From positions 1-64,000 of the forward strand of contig CACXPX010000003.1 in the NCBI GenBank assembly GCA_902769705.1: 64,000 bases of DNA. Direction: 5' to 3'. The notes below the pieces were generated by a model that was not told where the DNA came from, searched no databases, and saw only the letters and a list, made by a program, of their open reading frames with translations. How positions within the stretch are numbered: position 1 is the first letter of the stretch; every line of letters begins with the position of its first letter. A program made the translations under genes and the position numbers. This DNA is from an uncultured Prevotellaceae bacterium. GTDB taxonomy: Bacteria; Bacteroidota; Bacteroidia; Bacteroidales; Bacteroidaceae. Shown in pieces: positions 55,539-64,000 of the stretch.

Positions 55539-58499
55539 CTAATTGATTTTCGGTTTCAGTTCATCGGGTGAGTCGTTGGTGAACATATTTACCGGTGGTG
55601 CCGTACGCTCGAAGAGATGCGTGATGGTCTCGGGATGCAACGTGATTTGCGGTTGGAAATCCGAACTGTGCATATAGGCGAGTATAGACTGCCGCAATTG
55701 GCGGGCAACAGGGCGACGAGTGAGGGCGGACGTGATGTCGAGTGTGGTCATGAGAAGCCGCCCTTTCAGCACACGCGCCTCGATGAGCATGCCCAACTTG
55801 CGGCTGACATGCCACGTGTCGATGGGCTGGACGATGGGCTGGTAGTCAGCGGGGAACTCCGAGAGGTTCATCACCTGCGCCCTATTCACCAGCTCCCACC
55901 ACTGCAGGTCTTGCCAGTCGTCGGTGGGGAACTCGCGGAAAACGGGATGATGGCTCTGGATGTAGGCGCCCGTAGTGTGAGGCGGCCGCATCTTGAACCA
56001 ACTGGTGTTCCAGAAGACGGGCAGGAACGTATGGCGCACATCGTTACCGTAGTGCACCTTTCCAGCTGCACACAACAGTACGTCGCCACCTTTCTCCAAT
56101 ACCGCCAATGCTTTTTCGTCAAGTGTGTCAGTGATGAGAAGGTTCTCCCCACTCACGAACGAAGGCATTTTTCTCTCCTCTCCATCCCGAGCGAAGCTCC
56201 ACCCCCCGTTGCCTTCCCCCTCTCCTCTCTCCTCTAAACCAGGATACACCCAAAAGTCCCAATGGTTTTGGGCCGTCTTTCCGTCAGCATCAAGAAGTGA
56301 CACGGTCATCGTGACCTTGCAAGGAGCATCGAATTTATCCAATGCGAAAACAACTTCACCCACTTCGTTGTTCTTACCAACGGGAATGTCCTTTTGGGTA
56401 AGAAGTTGACGGACGACAGGTGACAGATTGCGGCTGTCGCTCAACTCATACGTTACGCGAGTGTCGCGCAATGCTCCCGAACTGGCGTTATACACCTCAA
56501 CTGGAACGCGCAAGGTCTCGTTTGAGGTGTAAACAAACTTAGGGAATCGGGCCAACGGTACAACGGGCGAACAAAACTCAAACCACTCACGGGCATCCAC
56601 ATAGCCTTTCTCACGCCAGAAGACATTGAGTGGACCTACGAGTGCCGTACCCTGGCCGCTATAGTCGTTCAGCGACAGCAATTGGAAGCCTGCATAGTCG
56701 GGGGTTCGAAGATTTCGTTCCATCTCGTATTTGTAGGCCAACGTCTGTAGTTTACCACTTGCGTGCAGGAACTTTTCGGCTTGCGACGCCATACCATTGT
56801 CGTGCAACAGGTCGCGGAATATCTCGAAATTCTTTGCCTTATAGGCACAGTTGTCATATTGCTGTATCTCCTTGAAATCGGGGAAGGCACACCACTGACC
56901 TTGCTCGTGGGCTATGATAGGCGTCTGGTTAGGCTCTTTGTCCTTATAGTTGCGCGGGAAGGCGATGCCTTCGGAATAGTCGTCATCGGACGATGGCGCC
57001 TTGCGGTCCCATTCGAGACCGCGTGCTCCACCTTTCACATGGTATTCGCTACCGAAGTCCCATGCCCATCCGCCACCAACCGATGCACCACAATAGACTT
57101 TCGTGGAGTCGTAGTCATGCATCGCCACTACCCAGTCGCGACAATAGGGAACCCAGTCACCAGCAGGCTCATTACCCGCTGCCATCATCGTGAACGATGG
57201 GTGGTTGCCGTAACGGTCGAGCATTGCCTTGCATTCGTCCATCAAATATTGGTCGATGCTCATACCCCGACGCAATCTCACGCCATGATTCGGCCACGAC
57301 GGACCTTCGGGTTGCAGATAGATACCCACCTGGTCGGCAGCCTCAAAAGCGGCCTCGGGCGGACAATAAGAATGGAAGCGAACGTGATTGAGACCATACT
57401 CCTTGCACTTACGGAACACGCGAAGCCACGAGTCTACGTCGGTAGGTGGATAGCCCGTTTCGGGGAAGCAACAGTTCTCAACTGTTCCACGCATCCAGAT
57501 GGGGCCACCGTTCAGATAGAACTGGCGTCCTTCAATCTTAATATCGCGCATGCCAAACGTGGTGCGCACGGTGTCGCCAGCATATACTGCGGTCAGTTCG
57601 TAATATGCAGGATTAAACTCACTCCACAGTTCACAACTATCAGTCATGTCGAGCTCAACCTCTAGATATTTACCTTCATCAATCTCCCCTCTCTTATCCC
57701 TTCTCTTTAGCTCCACCACATGATGCCGACGGCTGTTCTTCAACTCAGCCTTCAAAAACAATGGACGAGATGAATGCGATGATAGAGGAGTGGAGAAATG
57801 CAAGCGAACGCGCGCTTTATGATGAGTCACATCAGCATACACACGGATGTTTTCTATAAAGTCCATCGGACGCGACTGCAATTCCATGCGTCCTATGATG
57901 CCGTTCCAGTTGCCTTGCGTCTGGTCGGTCACGCTATGCGAATCTTGTCCTACACAAACATTCTCAATACCGTTATAGACTTTGATGGCAATCGTATTCT
58001 CACCGCCATACACAATCTGAGGAGTCAGATCGTATTCGTGAGGCACCGACAGCGACTTCCTGTGCCCCACCTCCACACCATTTACGTAAACGGTGGTCTC
58101 AATGTGCGGCCGTTCGAGGAACAACACAACGCGACGCCGTTTCCACGACTTGGGCACAACAACTTTCTTCTGATACCAAGCGACGCCCACGTAATGCTTT
58201 TCGGGAGTGAGGAAGAACGGGAATTTCATTTGCCCTTCCACCCGATACTTCTCCATGTATGGGTTGAAATAGAACGAAGAATCGTAAAGCGAACCCGTCC
58301 ATTGCGTCTTTATAGACACCACGTCACCCTTCCCGTTCGTCAGCATAGAACCAGGAAGGGTCACCACATCATCATATGAAACTGGTGGAACGGCAGTCCC
58401 TTGATGGAACTGCCACTTTCCCCGCAAGTCTATCGTAGGCTGAGCGACTGACATCAAGCAACAGATACTTGCAAATGCGCTCAATAACACTTTTCTCAT
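55539..58499 (-). CDS. Glycoside hydrolase family 2 enzyme
   Basis: A 986-residue exported GH2 protein, a family that includes beta-galactosidases, beta-glucuronidases and beta-mannosidases. Signal peptide (about 1-20), N-terminal sugar-binding sandwich with HYVGVAWYQKKVVVPKSWKRRRVVLFLERPHIETTVYVNGVEVG (about 102-146), a central sandwich, then the barrel with DPVWMRG-like GGPIWMRGTVENC. The proposed acid/base Glu is in MMAAGNEPAGDW (about 441) and the nucleophile Glu in PIIAHEQGQW (about 529). The C-terminal 300 residues are beta-rich. Exact substrate unknown. Confidence 0.86.
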   Translation of the reverse strand: MRKVLLSAFASICCLMSVAQPTIDLRGKWQFHQGTAVPPVSYDDVVTLPGSMLTNGKGDVVSIKTQWTGSLYDSSFYFNPYMEKYRVEGQMKFPFFLTPEKHYVGVAWYQKKVVVPKSWKRRRVVLFLERPHIETTVYVNGVEVGHRKSLSVPHEYDLTPQIVYGGENTIAIKVYNGIENVCVGQDSHSVTDQTQGNWNGIIGRMELQSRPMDFIENIRVYADVTHHKARVRLHFSTPLSSHSSRPLFLKAELKNSRRHHVVELKRRDKRGEIDEGKYLEVELDMTDSCELWSEFNPAYYELTAVYAGDTVRTTFGMRDIKIEGRQFYLNGGPIWMRGTVENCCFPETGYPPTDVDSWLRVFRKCKEYGLNHVRFHSYCPPEAAFEAADQVGIYLQPEGPSWPNHGVRLRRGMSIDQYLMDECKAMLDRYGNHPSFTMMAAGNEPAGDWVPYCRDWVVAMHDYDSTKVYCGASVGGGWAWDFGSEYHVKGGARGLEWDRKAPSSDDDYSEGIAFPRNYKDKEPNQTPIIAHEQGQWCAFPDFKEIQQYDNCAYKAKNFEIFRDLLHDNGMASQAEKFLHASGKLQTLAYKYEMERNLRTPDYAGFQLLSLNDYSGQGTALVGPLNVFWREKGYVDAREWFEFCSPVVPLARFPKFVYTSNETLRVPVEVYNASSGALRDTRVTYELSDSRNLSPVVRQLLTQKDIPVGKNNEVGEVVFALDKFDAPCKVTMTVSLLDADGKTAQNHWDFWVYPGLEERGEGEGNGGWSFARDGEERKMPSFVSGENLLITDTLDEKALAVLEKGGDVLLCAAGKVHYGNDVRHTFLPVFWNTSWFKMRPPHTTGAYIQSHHPVFREFPTDDWQDLQWWELVNRAQVMNLSEFPADYQPIVQPIDTWHVSRKLGMLIEARVLKGRLLMTTLDITSALTRRPVARQLRQSILAYMHSSDFQPQITLHPETITHLFERTAPPVNMFTNDSPDELKPKIN

Positions 58500-58624
58500 T
58501 CTTATATTTTTCTCTTATGTCTTATCACTTGGTTAAACAGATTGCACGGATGAATTTATTGCATCCTACCATGAAACGAGTTGCCAGATGTTCGGCTTTT
58601 CGTATTCAGCACATCGGCGACTTA

Positions 58625-61432
58625 TCATTTGACGTAACGCAGGAACTTGCCATCCTCCGTCATTCCAGCCACGCTGACCGCAACCCTCGTTTCGCGTGAG
58701 TTGTTGTAAAAATCAATGTGGAAAGTACCGTCAGCATCCAACCTGGCATTCGGATTCCAATAGAGCGTACGCCGATAATCCGTAGGGACGGGAGGTTGCT
58801 GCTTGCTGTAGTCAGGCCTGTAGAAGTCTTCGGGATAGGCAAAGCCATCGAACACATACCGGCGGTCGCGATAGGTATAGCGTTTTCCATCGTCGGCCAC
58901 AGCCTCATACACCAGCGTGATGTCATCGCGGTTTTCACTCTCTGACAATCGCTGGTCGGCATTGCGAGGTTCATAATCGGTATAGAAACGGAAATTCTGA
59001 ATACGACGCAGATGCAAGGCATCAAACACAAACGCCGTACTGCGATGCTTGACTTCAGGAAGCATCCCTTGATAATTCTTATAGAACGTGTAACCGTCGT
59101 CGAGATTAGCCCTTACATTATATGAATTATAACGATTCATGTTGCCATACACCGTGTAACAGGCAATGGGAGGGAATGTGCCCATATTCACCACGCCCCA
59201 CGACAGACCACGGTCGGTTGCCTCGTTATAAAGGTCGTAGGCATCTATCACAAAAGCCGGCTTCGTAAAGTCAATGCCCCGACGTCCACGCCGACGGGCC
59301 TCAACGTTCACCGTCTCAAGCGTGTGGTCGCCCTCCAACTTGCTAGATGTTGGTTTCTTTTCCAACTCCTCATTATCAGAAGGAATGAATCGAGAATCAT
59401 TGACAGGCTGATGAGTCTGGTAGAAATCATAAGGATGACTGAACACAGGATAGAACAGGTCACGCTTCACATAAAAGTCTGGATAACTTTCCTCGTCCAT
59501 CACCTTCTTGTCCTTACGCGACATCATGTTTCGCTTGACCGAATCTTTTTCATGATAAGCTTTCATAAAGAGGATAGCCTTACCATAGAAAGGTGGAATC
59601 TGGAAAAGGAAACGGCCACCATCGTGCGTCTTCTGAACAACGCCCGCCGTCTCTGTTCCCGTTGTAACTTCGGCCTCAACAAGCACTTCTTTGCGCAACG
59701 AGCCGTGATTCACGCCCAATTCGCCATCCCACACTTCTTCACCTTCATACACAGGCTCAGACGATTCCTTTTCTGCAGCATCGTCCCCCTGAGCAGAGTC
59801 GACCGACTGAGCTCCCTGAATGGTCTCCATCATTTCCATCATCTCCTCCGCCACCGATTGACGAGCGTTCAAGCCTTCCACATCGGTCAGCAAGAGCAGA
59901 GGCACCGACAACATCTTGTTCACGCTGCCCTCCACGGTCAACGTCACCTCTGGAGTGTAGCGCAACTGCTCAACAGCCTTATAGCGCCGCCAACCTTGCA
60001 CCATCATGAGCAGGTCGAGCGCCGCACGATGCTCGGCGTCATCTCGTTCGAAATAATACGCAGGATGAGCCACAAAGCCTTTTAAGTCGCTCGTCAGCAG
60101 CATCTCACTCAGCATGTCTCCATCTGCATACGTTGCCTCGTCGGTCTGTGCATCGTGTACGGAAAGCGAAAAAGATACTGACAATTTCTCTTCTTCTGTT
60201 CCCTCCGATTTAACTGTCACTCCTATTTTCTCATACGGCATGAAGTCGGTTTTCCCACCAAGGTCAACATTCACGGGCAACGCCCTGTTTTCTCCGTTCA
60301 CAAATATCAACCGAGAGGCCAGCGTATTGCCTTCCGCATCCACGATCTGAACATCGTTCACTCCCGTAGGAAGATCTTTCGGGAGAGCCACCTCACGTCT
60401 GCCTCCGTTTAGTGTCACTTTCTCGAAGCTCACAAGACGTCCACGACAAAGAACGGCAACGCCCACAGGTTGGCCTTCCATATCCGTCGAATGAGAGAGG
60501 GAAGCGGTCCAAACTGAAGAGGAAGAAGGACTTTGAGAGGAAAGAGTGAGCACCAATCCCTTTTCTCTTGCCTTTGGCAAGTCAAATGAACGAGTTTTTC
60601 CCTTCCATTCAAATGTCAACTGGCCTCGTTTCTTCGTGGGCAAATAATCGAAGACGCCGCGCCCTTCGCGCATCACCTTCACCTTCGTACCATCATCAAG
60701 CAAGCCTTCCAAATCGAAACGTTCACCGTATTCATCCCTTATCTCAAACGCCACACGACTCTTCAAGCCTTCCACTAATGCGCCGCCCTCAGGATAGAAG
60801 TCCACAACCAGCTCTTCCTTTGGCGGACGTGCAATCTCCTGCTTCGGACGGCCATACATGTACTTGCCACCCCAATCTCCTTCCTCCACAGGCTTGCTAT
60901 AGACAGGAATCACGCGAGAGAACAAACCGTCCCAATCGCGGAAGAAGTCTTTACACATCGCGTTGTTGTAGAACAAATATCGGTCGAAACTTGCATGCTC
61001 ACGCTCGCTCACATTGAAATTCAGCATCCATCGCGTATAGGCACGCAACTCGTAAAAACCCGAATAGAGCGAGTCCGTCAACGCAAACTGACCACACGCA
61101 TAGCCGCCCTTCCCCACAACGATGCATTGGCGTTCAACAACCAATCCGTCAGGCGACAGCAACTCCACATAGGCCATGCGGCTCATATCAGTTTGGTGCA
61201 GATTGTCGGCACGCAACACGTAAGCTTTATACCACAACGTGTCGCCAACGAAATAGCACTCGTTGTCCGTGTGCACATATATCTTCTCTTGAACCTGCTC
61301 GCCACCCAGCGTTGACAAGCGAAGAGCCACTGAGTCCAAGCCGTCGGCACGGACTTCCAAAACGCTGGCAAGCAACAGCCAGCAAAACAACAGGTTCCCC
61401 GCCAAACGGCCAGGCGACAACAACATTTTCAT
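58625..61432 (-). CDS. MG2 (macroglobulin-like) domain protein
   Basis: A 935-residue exported protein. After the signal peptide (about 1-29) comes the typical Bacteroidota pattern KIYVHTDNECYFVGDTLWYKAYVLRA, an MG2-like module as in alpha-2-macroglobulins and related surface proteins. Further beta-sandwich modules follow; near residue 540-560 there is an acidic stretch, and the C-terminal part has FAYPEDFYRPDYSKQQPPVPTDYRRTLYWNP and SVAGMTEDGKFLRYVK. No catalytic or thioester motif was found. The role is unknown; it may handle proteins or peptides at the surface. The gene lies between the GH2 gene and the CotH-type gene. Confidence 0.62.
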   Translation of the reverse strand: MKMLLSPGRLAGNLLFCWLLLASVLEVRADGLDSVALRLSTLGGEQVQEKIYVHTDNECYFVGDTLWYKAYVLRADNLHQTDMSRMAYVELLSPDGLVVERQCIVVGKGGYACGQFALTDSLYSGFYELRAYTRWMLNFNVSEREHASFDRYLFYNNAMCKDFFRDWDGLFSRVIPVYSKPVEEGDWGGKYMYGRPKQEIARPPKEELVVDFYPEGGALVEGLKSRVAFEIRDEYGERFDLEGLLDDGTKVKVMREGRGVFDYLPTKKRGQLTFEWKGKTRSFDLPKAREKGLVLTLSSQSPSSSSVWTASLSHSTDMEGQPVGVAVLCRGRLVSFEKVTLNGGRREVALPKDLPTGVNDVQIVDAEGNTLASRLIFVNGENRALPVNVDLGGKTDFMPYEKIGVTVKSEGTEEEKLSVSFSLSVHDAQTDEATYADGDMLSEMLLTSDLKGFVAHPAYYFERDDAEHRAALDLLMMVQGWRRYKAVEQLRYTPEVTLTVEGSVNKMLSVPLLLLTDVEGLNARQSVAEEMMEMMETIQGAQSVDSAQGDDAAEKESSEPVYEGEEVWDGELGVNHGSLRKEVLVEAEVTTGTETAGVVQKTHDGGRFLFQIPPFYGKAILFMKAYHEKDSVKRNMMSRKDKKVMDEESYPDFYVKRDLFYPVFSHPYDFYQTHQPVNDSRFIPSDNEELEKKPTSSKLEGDHTLETVNVEARRRGRRGIDFTKPAFVIDAYDLYNEATDRGLSWGVVNMGTFPPIACYTVYGNMNRYNSYNVRANLDDGYTFYKNYQGMLPEVKHRSTAFVFDALHLRRIQNFRFYTDYEPRNADQRLSESENRDDITLVYEAVADDGKRYTYRDRRYVFDGFAYPEDFYRPDYSKQQPPVPTDYRRTLYWNPNARLDADGTFHIDFYNNSRETRVAVSVAGMTEDGKFLRYVK

Positions 61433-61507
61433 TTCTCAATCATCTTAAATAATTACATTCGCGATTGCAATAAGCCAATCTCTTATCAAGCAGGTCCTTA
61501 CACTTAT

Positions 61508-63259
61508 TTAAAAAGGAAAGGCAAAGGGGAAGCCGCCATCAAACGACGGCATTTTCATCTCTTTCAGTTCTTGTATGTTCGGCTCCCAATCTTTGTCAAA
61601 CCGCTCGATATTGCGGTCGAGGAACGCCAAGCGGTCGGCAAGCCACTTCTTCAACACCCTAATCTCCTCGTCGTACGAACTGACGCGGTAGGCCGCAAAC
61701 CAGCCGATAGCATCGCCTCCGAAGCCACCCATCATCGGGAAACCACCAGGGAACTGGGGGATGGAATCTGGCATCGAGAAGCCTTCGGGCATCGGGAAAC
61801 CACCCATTGGCGGGAAACCGCCTGGGAACTGAGGGATGGAGTCGGACATGGGGAATCCTCCAAAGGGGAACCGACCGCCCATCATTCCCATTGGCGGGAA
61901 GTTGAAACCACCAGGGATGGAGTCAGGAGCGGAGAAGCCTTCAGGCATCGGGAATCCTCCCATCGGTGGGAAACCACCCGGGAACTGAGGAATTGAATCG
62001 GGCATAGAGAAACCACCCATCATCGGGAAAACGCCACCAAAGCCGCCGAACGGTTGCTGGGCAGGCATCTGTTGTTTCTGTTCCTCAGAGACCAACAACT
62101 CAGGATAGGTCGCGAAGTGGTGGTCAACGCAAGGAGCCAACAGCTTAGCATGTTGGTCGATGTATTTGTTGATGGCGCGGTTGCTCAACACTCCTTTCCG
62201 CAACTCCTTATAGCGCACCTTCACCGCCTTTCGGAACGCGGGGTCCTGTAACAAGCGTTGCCAAAGTGCAGGAGTGGGTTGCGTGTTACCGCCCTCAAAA
62301 CACCACGCTTCAATATTGTCAGCATTACAGAAGTTACAGTTGCCATAAGCCAGATTGTAATCCCACACCGGCCCTGCCACCAACTTGCCTCCCGTTCCAT
62401 CAGCATGCAACTTCTCCTTATAGAAATAGGCGCTGCGTTTGTAGCCGTCGGCATTCAGGCTCAGCTCAGTATGGATGAAATAGTCGACAAACGAGGGAAC
62501 ATCGATATAGCGGGCATAGCCGCGCTTGGGGTCAGCAAAATAGTCCGACTGAATAACCCGCTCCACCGTGTCCACGTAGCTCTCGATATACGCCAGCTGT
62601 TCGGGTTGCAGCTTTTTCTTCTTCGGATAGATGCACGACCACGTAATCTGGCTGGTCATGATACCTTGGCCGATGCCTGGCACCTTCGAGGGGAATGTGG
62701 CGTCTTCTTCGTCGTAGGTGTCAATCCTCAAGAGATAGCCACCTGTCACGTCGCGCCCTTCAACGTCGCTTTTCTTCAGCTTCGAGATGTTCACGCGCTC
62801 GGCACCACGCTTGATTGCTTCTGACAGAATATAGATGCCTCTGTATTCGCCGTTAAACGTCAGTTCCACCATCTTCGTGCGAGGTCCCCAATGCCCCATA
62901 TCGCGCCACAACTGGAATGCCAACGGGTCGCGAACGGCCGACACGTCGTTATAAGGAGCCAACAGAACCCAATCGCTATGGGCAGGCATACCCAGCAGGG
63001 AAGCTTCAATATCGCCACCCTTGCTATCGCGCAGTTCTATGGTGTATTTCTTTTGGTTGAACGAGAGCGAACTGTTGCCGCGAAGCTTAATACCTATCAG
63101 GCCGTCATAGTCGCCCACCTTCATGTGCGCCGTCACCTTGCGCTGGGCGTTGAGTGCTGTGTCGGCAGTAATAATTACTTTTTCAAGGGCTCCCCCTTTC
63201 GCTTGCATCGCCATTGAAGCGAGCACGAAGAGCATAACAGATAACAATCTTTTCATCAT
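61508..63259 (-). CDS. CotH-family protein with Gly/Pro/Met-rich repeat insert
   Basis: A 583-residue exported protein of the CotH kinase family, known from Bacillus spore coat proteins as atypical protein kinases. Signal peptide (about 1-21) is followed by GIKLRGNSSLSFNQKKYTIEL (about 56-76), LLAPYNDVSAVRDPLAFQL, NGEYRGIYILSEAIKR, and the HTELSLNADGYKRSAYFYKE and VAGPVWDYNLAYGN segments of the family. Odd feature: residues about 400-511 are an insert of repeated units such as MPDSIPQFPGGFPPMGGF, between the core and a conserved final helix (YDEEIRVLKKWLADRLAFLDRNIERF). It is the first gene of the 63-55 kb minus-strand run and has a clear promoter. Confidence 0.83.
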   Translation of the reverse strand: MMKRLLSVMLFVLASMAMQAKGGALEKVIITADTALNAQRKVTAHMKVGDYDGLIGIKLRGNSSLSFNQKKYTIELRDSKGGDIEASLLGMPAHSDWVLLAPYNDVSAVRDPLAFQLWRDMGHWGPRTKMVELTFNGEYRGIYILSEAIKRGAERVNISKLKKSDVEGRDVTGGYLLRIDTYDEEDATFPSKVPGIGQGIMTSQITWSCIYPKKKKLQPEQLAYIESYVDTVERVIQSDYFADPKRGYARYIDVPSFVDYFIHTELSLNADGYKRSAYFYKEKLHADGTGGKLVAGPVWDYNLAYGNCNFCNADNIEAWCFEGGNTQPTPALWQRLLQDPAFRKAVKVRYKELRKGVLSNRAINKYIDQHAKLLAPCVDHHFATYPELLVSEEQKQQMPAQQPFGGFGGVFPMMGGFSMPDSIPQFPGGFPPMGGFPMPEGFSAPDSIPGGFNFPPMGMMGGRFPFGGFPMSDSIPQFPGGFPPMGGFPMPEGFSMPDSIPQFPGGFPMMGGFGGDAIGWFAAYRVSSYDEEIRVLKKWLADRLAFLDRNIERFDKDWEPNIQELKEMKMPSFDGGFPFAFPF

Positions 63260-63278
63260 AACATCTATTTTCGACCGA

Positions 63279-63310
63279 CAAAGTTACACAAAATCGCGGG
63301 CAGAACCAAA
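63279..63310 (-). promoter_or_regulatory. Promoter of the CotH-type gene cluster
   Basis: On the minus strand TTTG (63310-63307), 20 bases, TAACTTTG (63286-63279), about 20 bases before the ATG. Confidence 0.75.
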
Positions 63311-63457
63311 AGAAAAAGCTTTCTTTTTTTCGCCAAAATGAAGAAACTTTACATTTATGGGAAAAGCCACATCATTTTGAGGATGAGACAAAGCCGTCTT
63401 CAAACATGTTGACTTCATATTCATCATCATTTAGCAGCACGCACTTACAAGCCTCCA

Positions 63458-63845
63458 AAATGTCAAGATAATTCCGAATTATAGCCCTTAAAAACGGCCT
63501 GTTTTCTGAAGTAAACAAGATTTTGGTGCGAAAAACGCAAAAAATCGACATTTCCAGAAGTCGCTGATATTCAACAACTTCCGTTTTTCTTACATTTTCA
63601 GCTCCTGCAAAAGCAATGCTTTCGCCTTGTCACTTGTGGCTTCTGAGCCCGTCACTTATAACATCTAAGGCCGTCAGATGCCACAAGTGAGCGCGTCAGA
63701 TGCCACATATGACACCCTCAGAAGCCACAAGTGACAAATTCACCCTTCAAAAGTGGAGAGAAAAGAGCATAAAAATCACTTTTTCACCTCTATTTCCACT
63801 CTAGATTGAACGATAAAGTTGACAAGATTTTGTAATGGAAATTCA
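63458..63845 (+). repeat. Dispersed non-coding element, copy D
   Basis: Fourth copy, in the orientation of copies A and B. The core TTTTGGTGCGAAAAACGC is at 63521-63538. The unit cluster is bounded by a perfect 21-base inverted repeat (63627-63647 and 63717-63737) and includes GTCAGATGCCACAAGTGAG. It ends with ACTCTAGATTGAACGATAAA and GATTTTGTAATGGAAATTC. It is upstream of the CotH-type gene. Confidence 0.75.
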
Positions 63846-64000
63846 TAATAATTAAAGCAATTATCAACGGCCATTATCTGCTTTTTAACCACGTTAAAAG
63901 TAATGGTTTCCGACACCTCTTTTTCCTTCTTTTTTTCCGTAAAATGATAAAAAATCGAAAAGTTGAGATGATTTTGCAAATTATTAGGCGATAGAGCACG
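63846..64000. other. Right end of the window
   Basis: No gene is seen. A short inverted repeat TTTTAAC-CAC-GTTAAAA lies at 63883-63899. A 67-codon minus-strand open frame (63979-63776) overlaps copy D and shows no protein-like pattern. Confidence 0.4.

Noticed and set aside
63776-63979. 67-codon minus-strand frame at the right end
   Set aside because: It overlaps the end of copy D and is A/T-driven; no start context.

Overview
The window looks like a chromosomal segment of a Bacteroidota bacterium, most likely Prevotella or a close relative. The evidence is the Bacteroidota-type promoters (TTTG or TTG, 19-20 bases, TAnnTTTG), two SusC/SusD outer-membrane pairs, a complete Bat (aerotolerance) gene set, the DUF4468 and Porin_10 families, a menaquinone gene, and a type II-C Cas9 with 47-base repeats. 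No rRNA, tRNA, insertion sequence or prophage was recognised.

Layout. 0.3-3.6 kb (+): DUF4468 protein, small membrane protein, putative porin. 4.4-6.0 kb: menA and an HD-domain gene read apart from one compact double promoter. 6.0-17.7 kb (-): a probable long operon, moxR, DUF58, a Bat-associated membrane protein, batA, batB, batC, a batD-batE fusion, PAP2 phosphatase, queA, DUF2027-Smr. 18-19.7 kb (+): SulP transporter, sharing a terminator with guaA and a sugar-phosphate nucleotidyltransferase gene on the minus strand. 23-25 kb (-): a secreted protein with twin carbohydrate-binding-like modules. 25.3-42.2 kb (+): a seven-gene surface locus (FAS1, SusC, SusD, FAS1, FAS1, SusC, SusD). 42.3-46.2 kb (-): an AmgK-like kinase fused to the RapZ C-terminal domain, then groEL and groES. 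46.3-52.2 kb: the CRISPR locus. 52.9-54.7 kb (+): ogt, an exported nitroreductase, queH. 54.7-63.3 kb (-): SGNH hydrolase, GH2 enzyme, MG2-type protein, CotH-type protein.

The CRISPR locus has an intact-looking Cas9 (1398 aa) and a divergent tracrRNA with its own promoter. It has 15 repeats and 14 spacers, but cas1 is cut off at the first repeat and cas2 is absent. It should be able to interfere but not acquire new spacers from its own genes. Each repeat carries a TTG-N19-TATCTTTG promoter on the minus strand, so each crRNA could be transcribed on its own.

The least explained signal is a family of four non-coding elements of about 380-390 bases (near 3.8, 22.4, 52.5 and 63.5 kb). They share a conserved core, a set of roughly 22-base units built on GCCACAAGTGACA and its complement, and similar sequence at both ends. 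A second candidate is a promoter-to-terminator leader RNA of about 130 nt upstream of the AmgK-RapZ gene, with a possible alternative pairing and a 13-codon leader ORF. All statements rest on reading the sequence; no database search was run.
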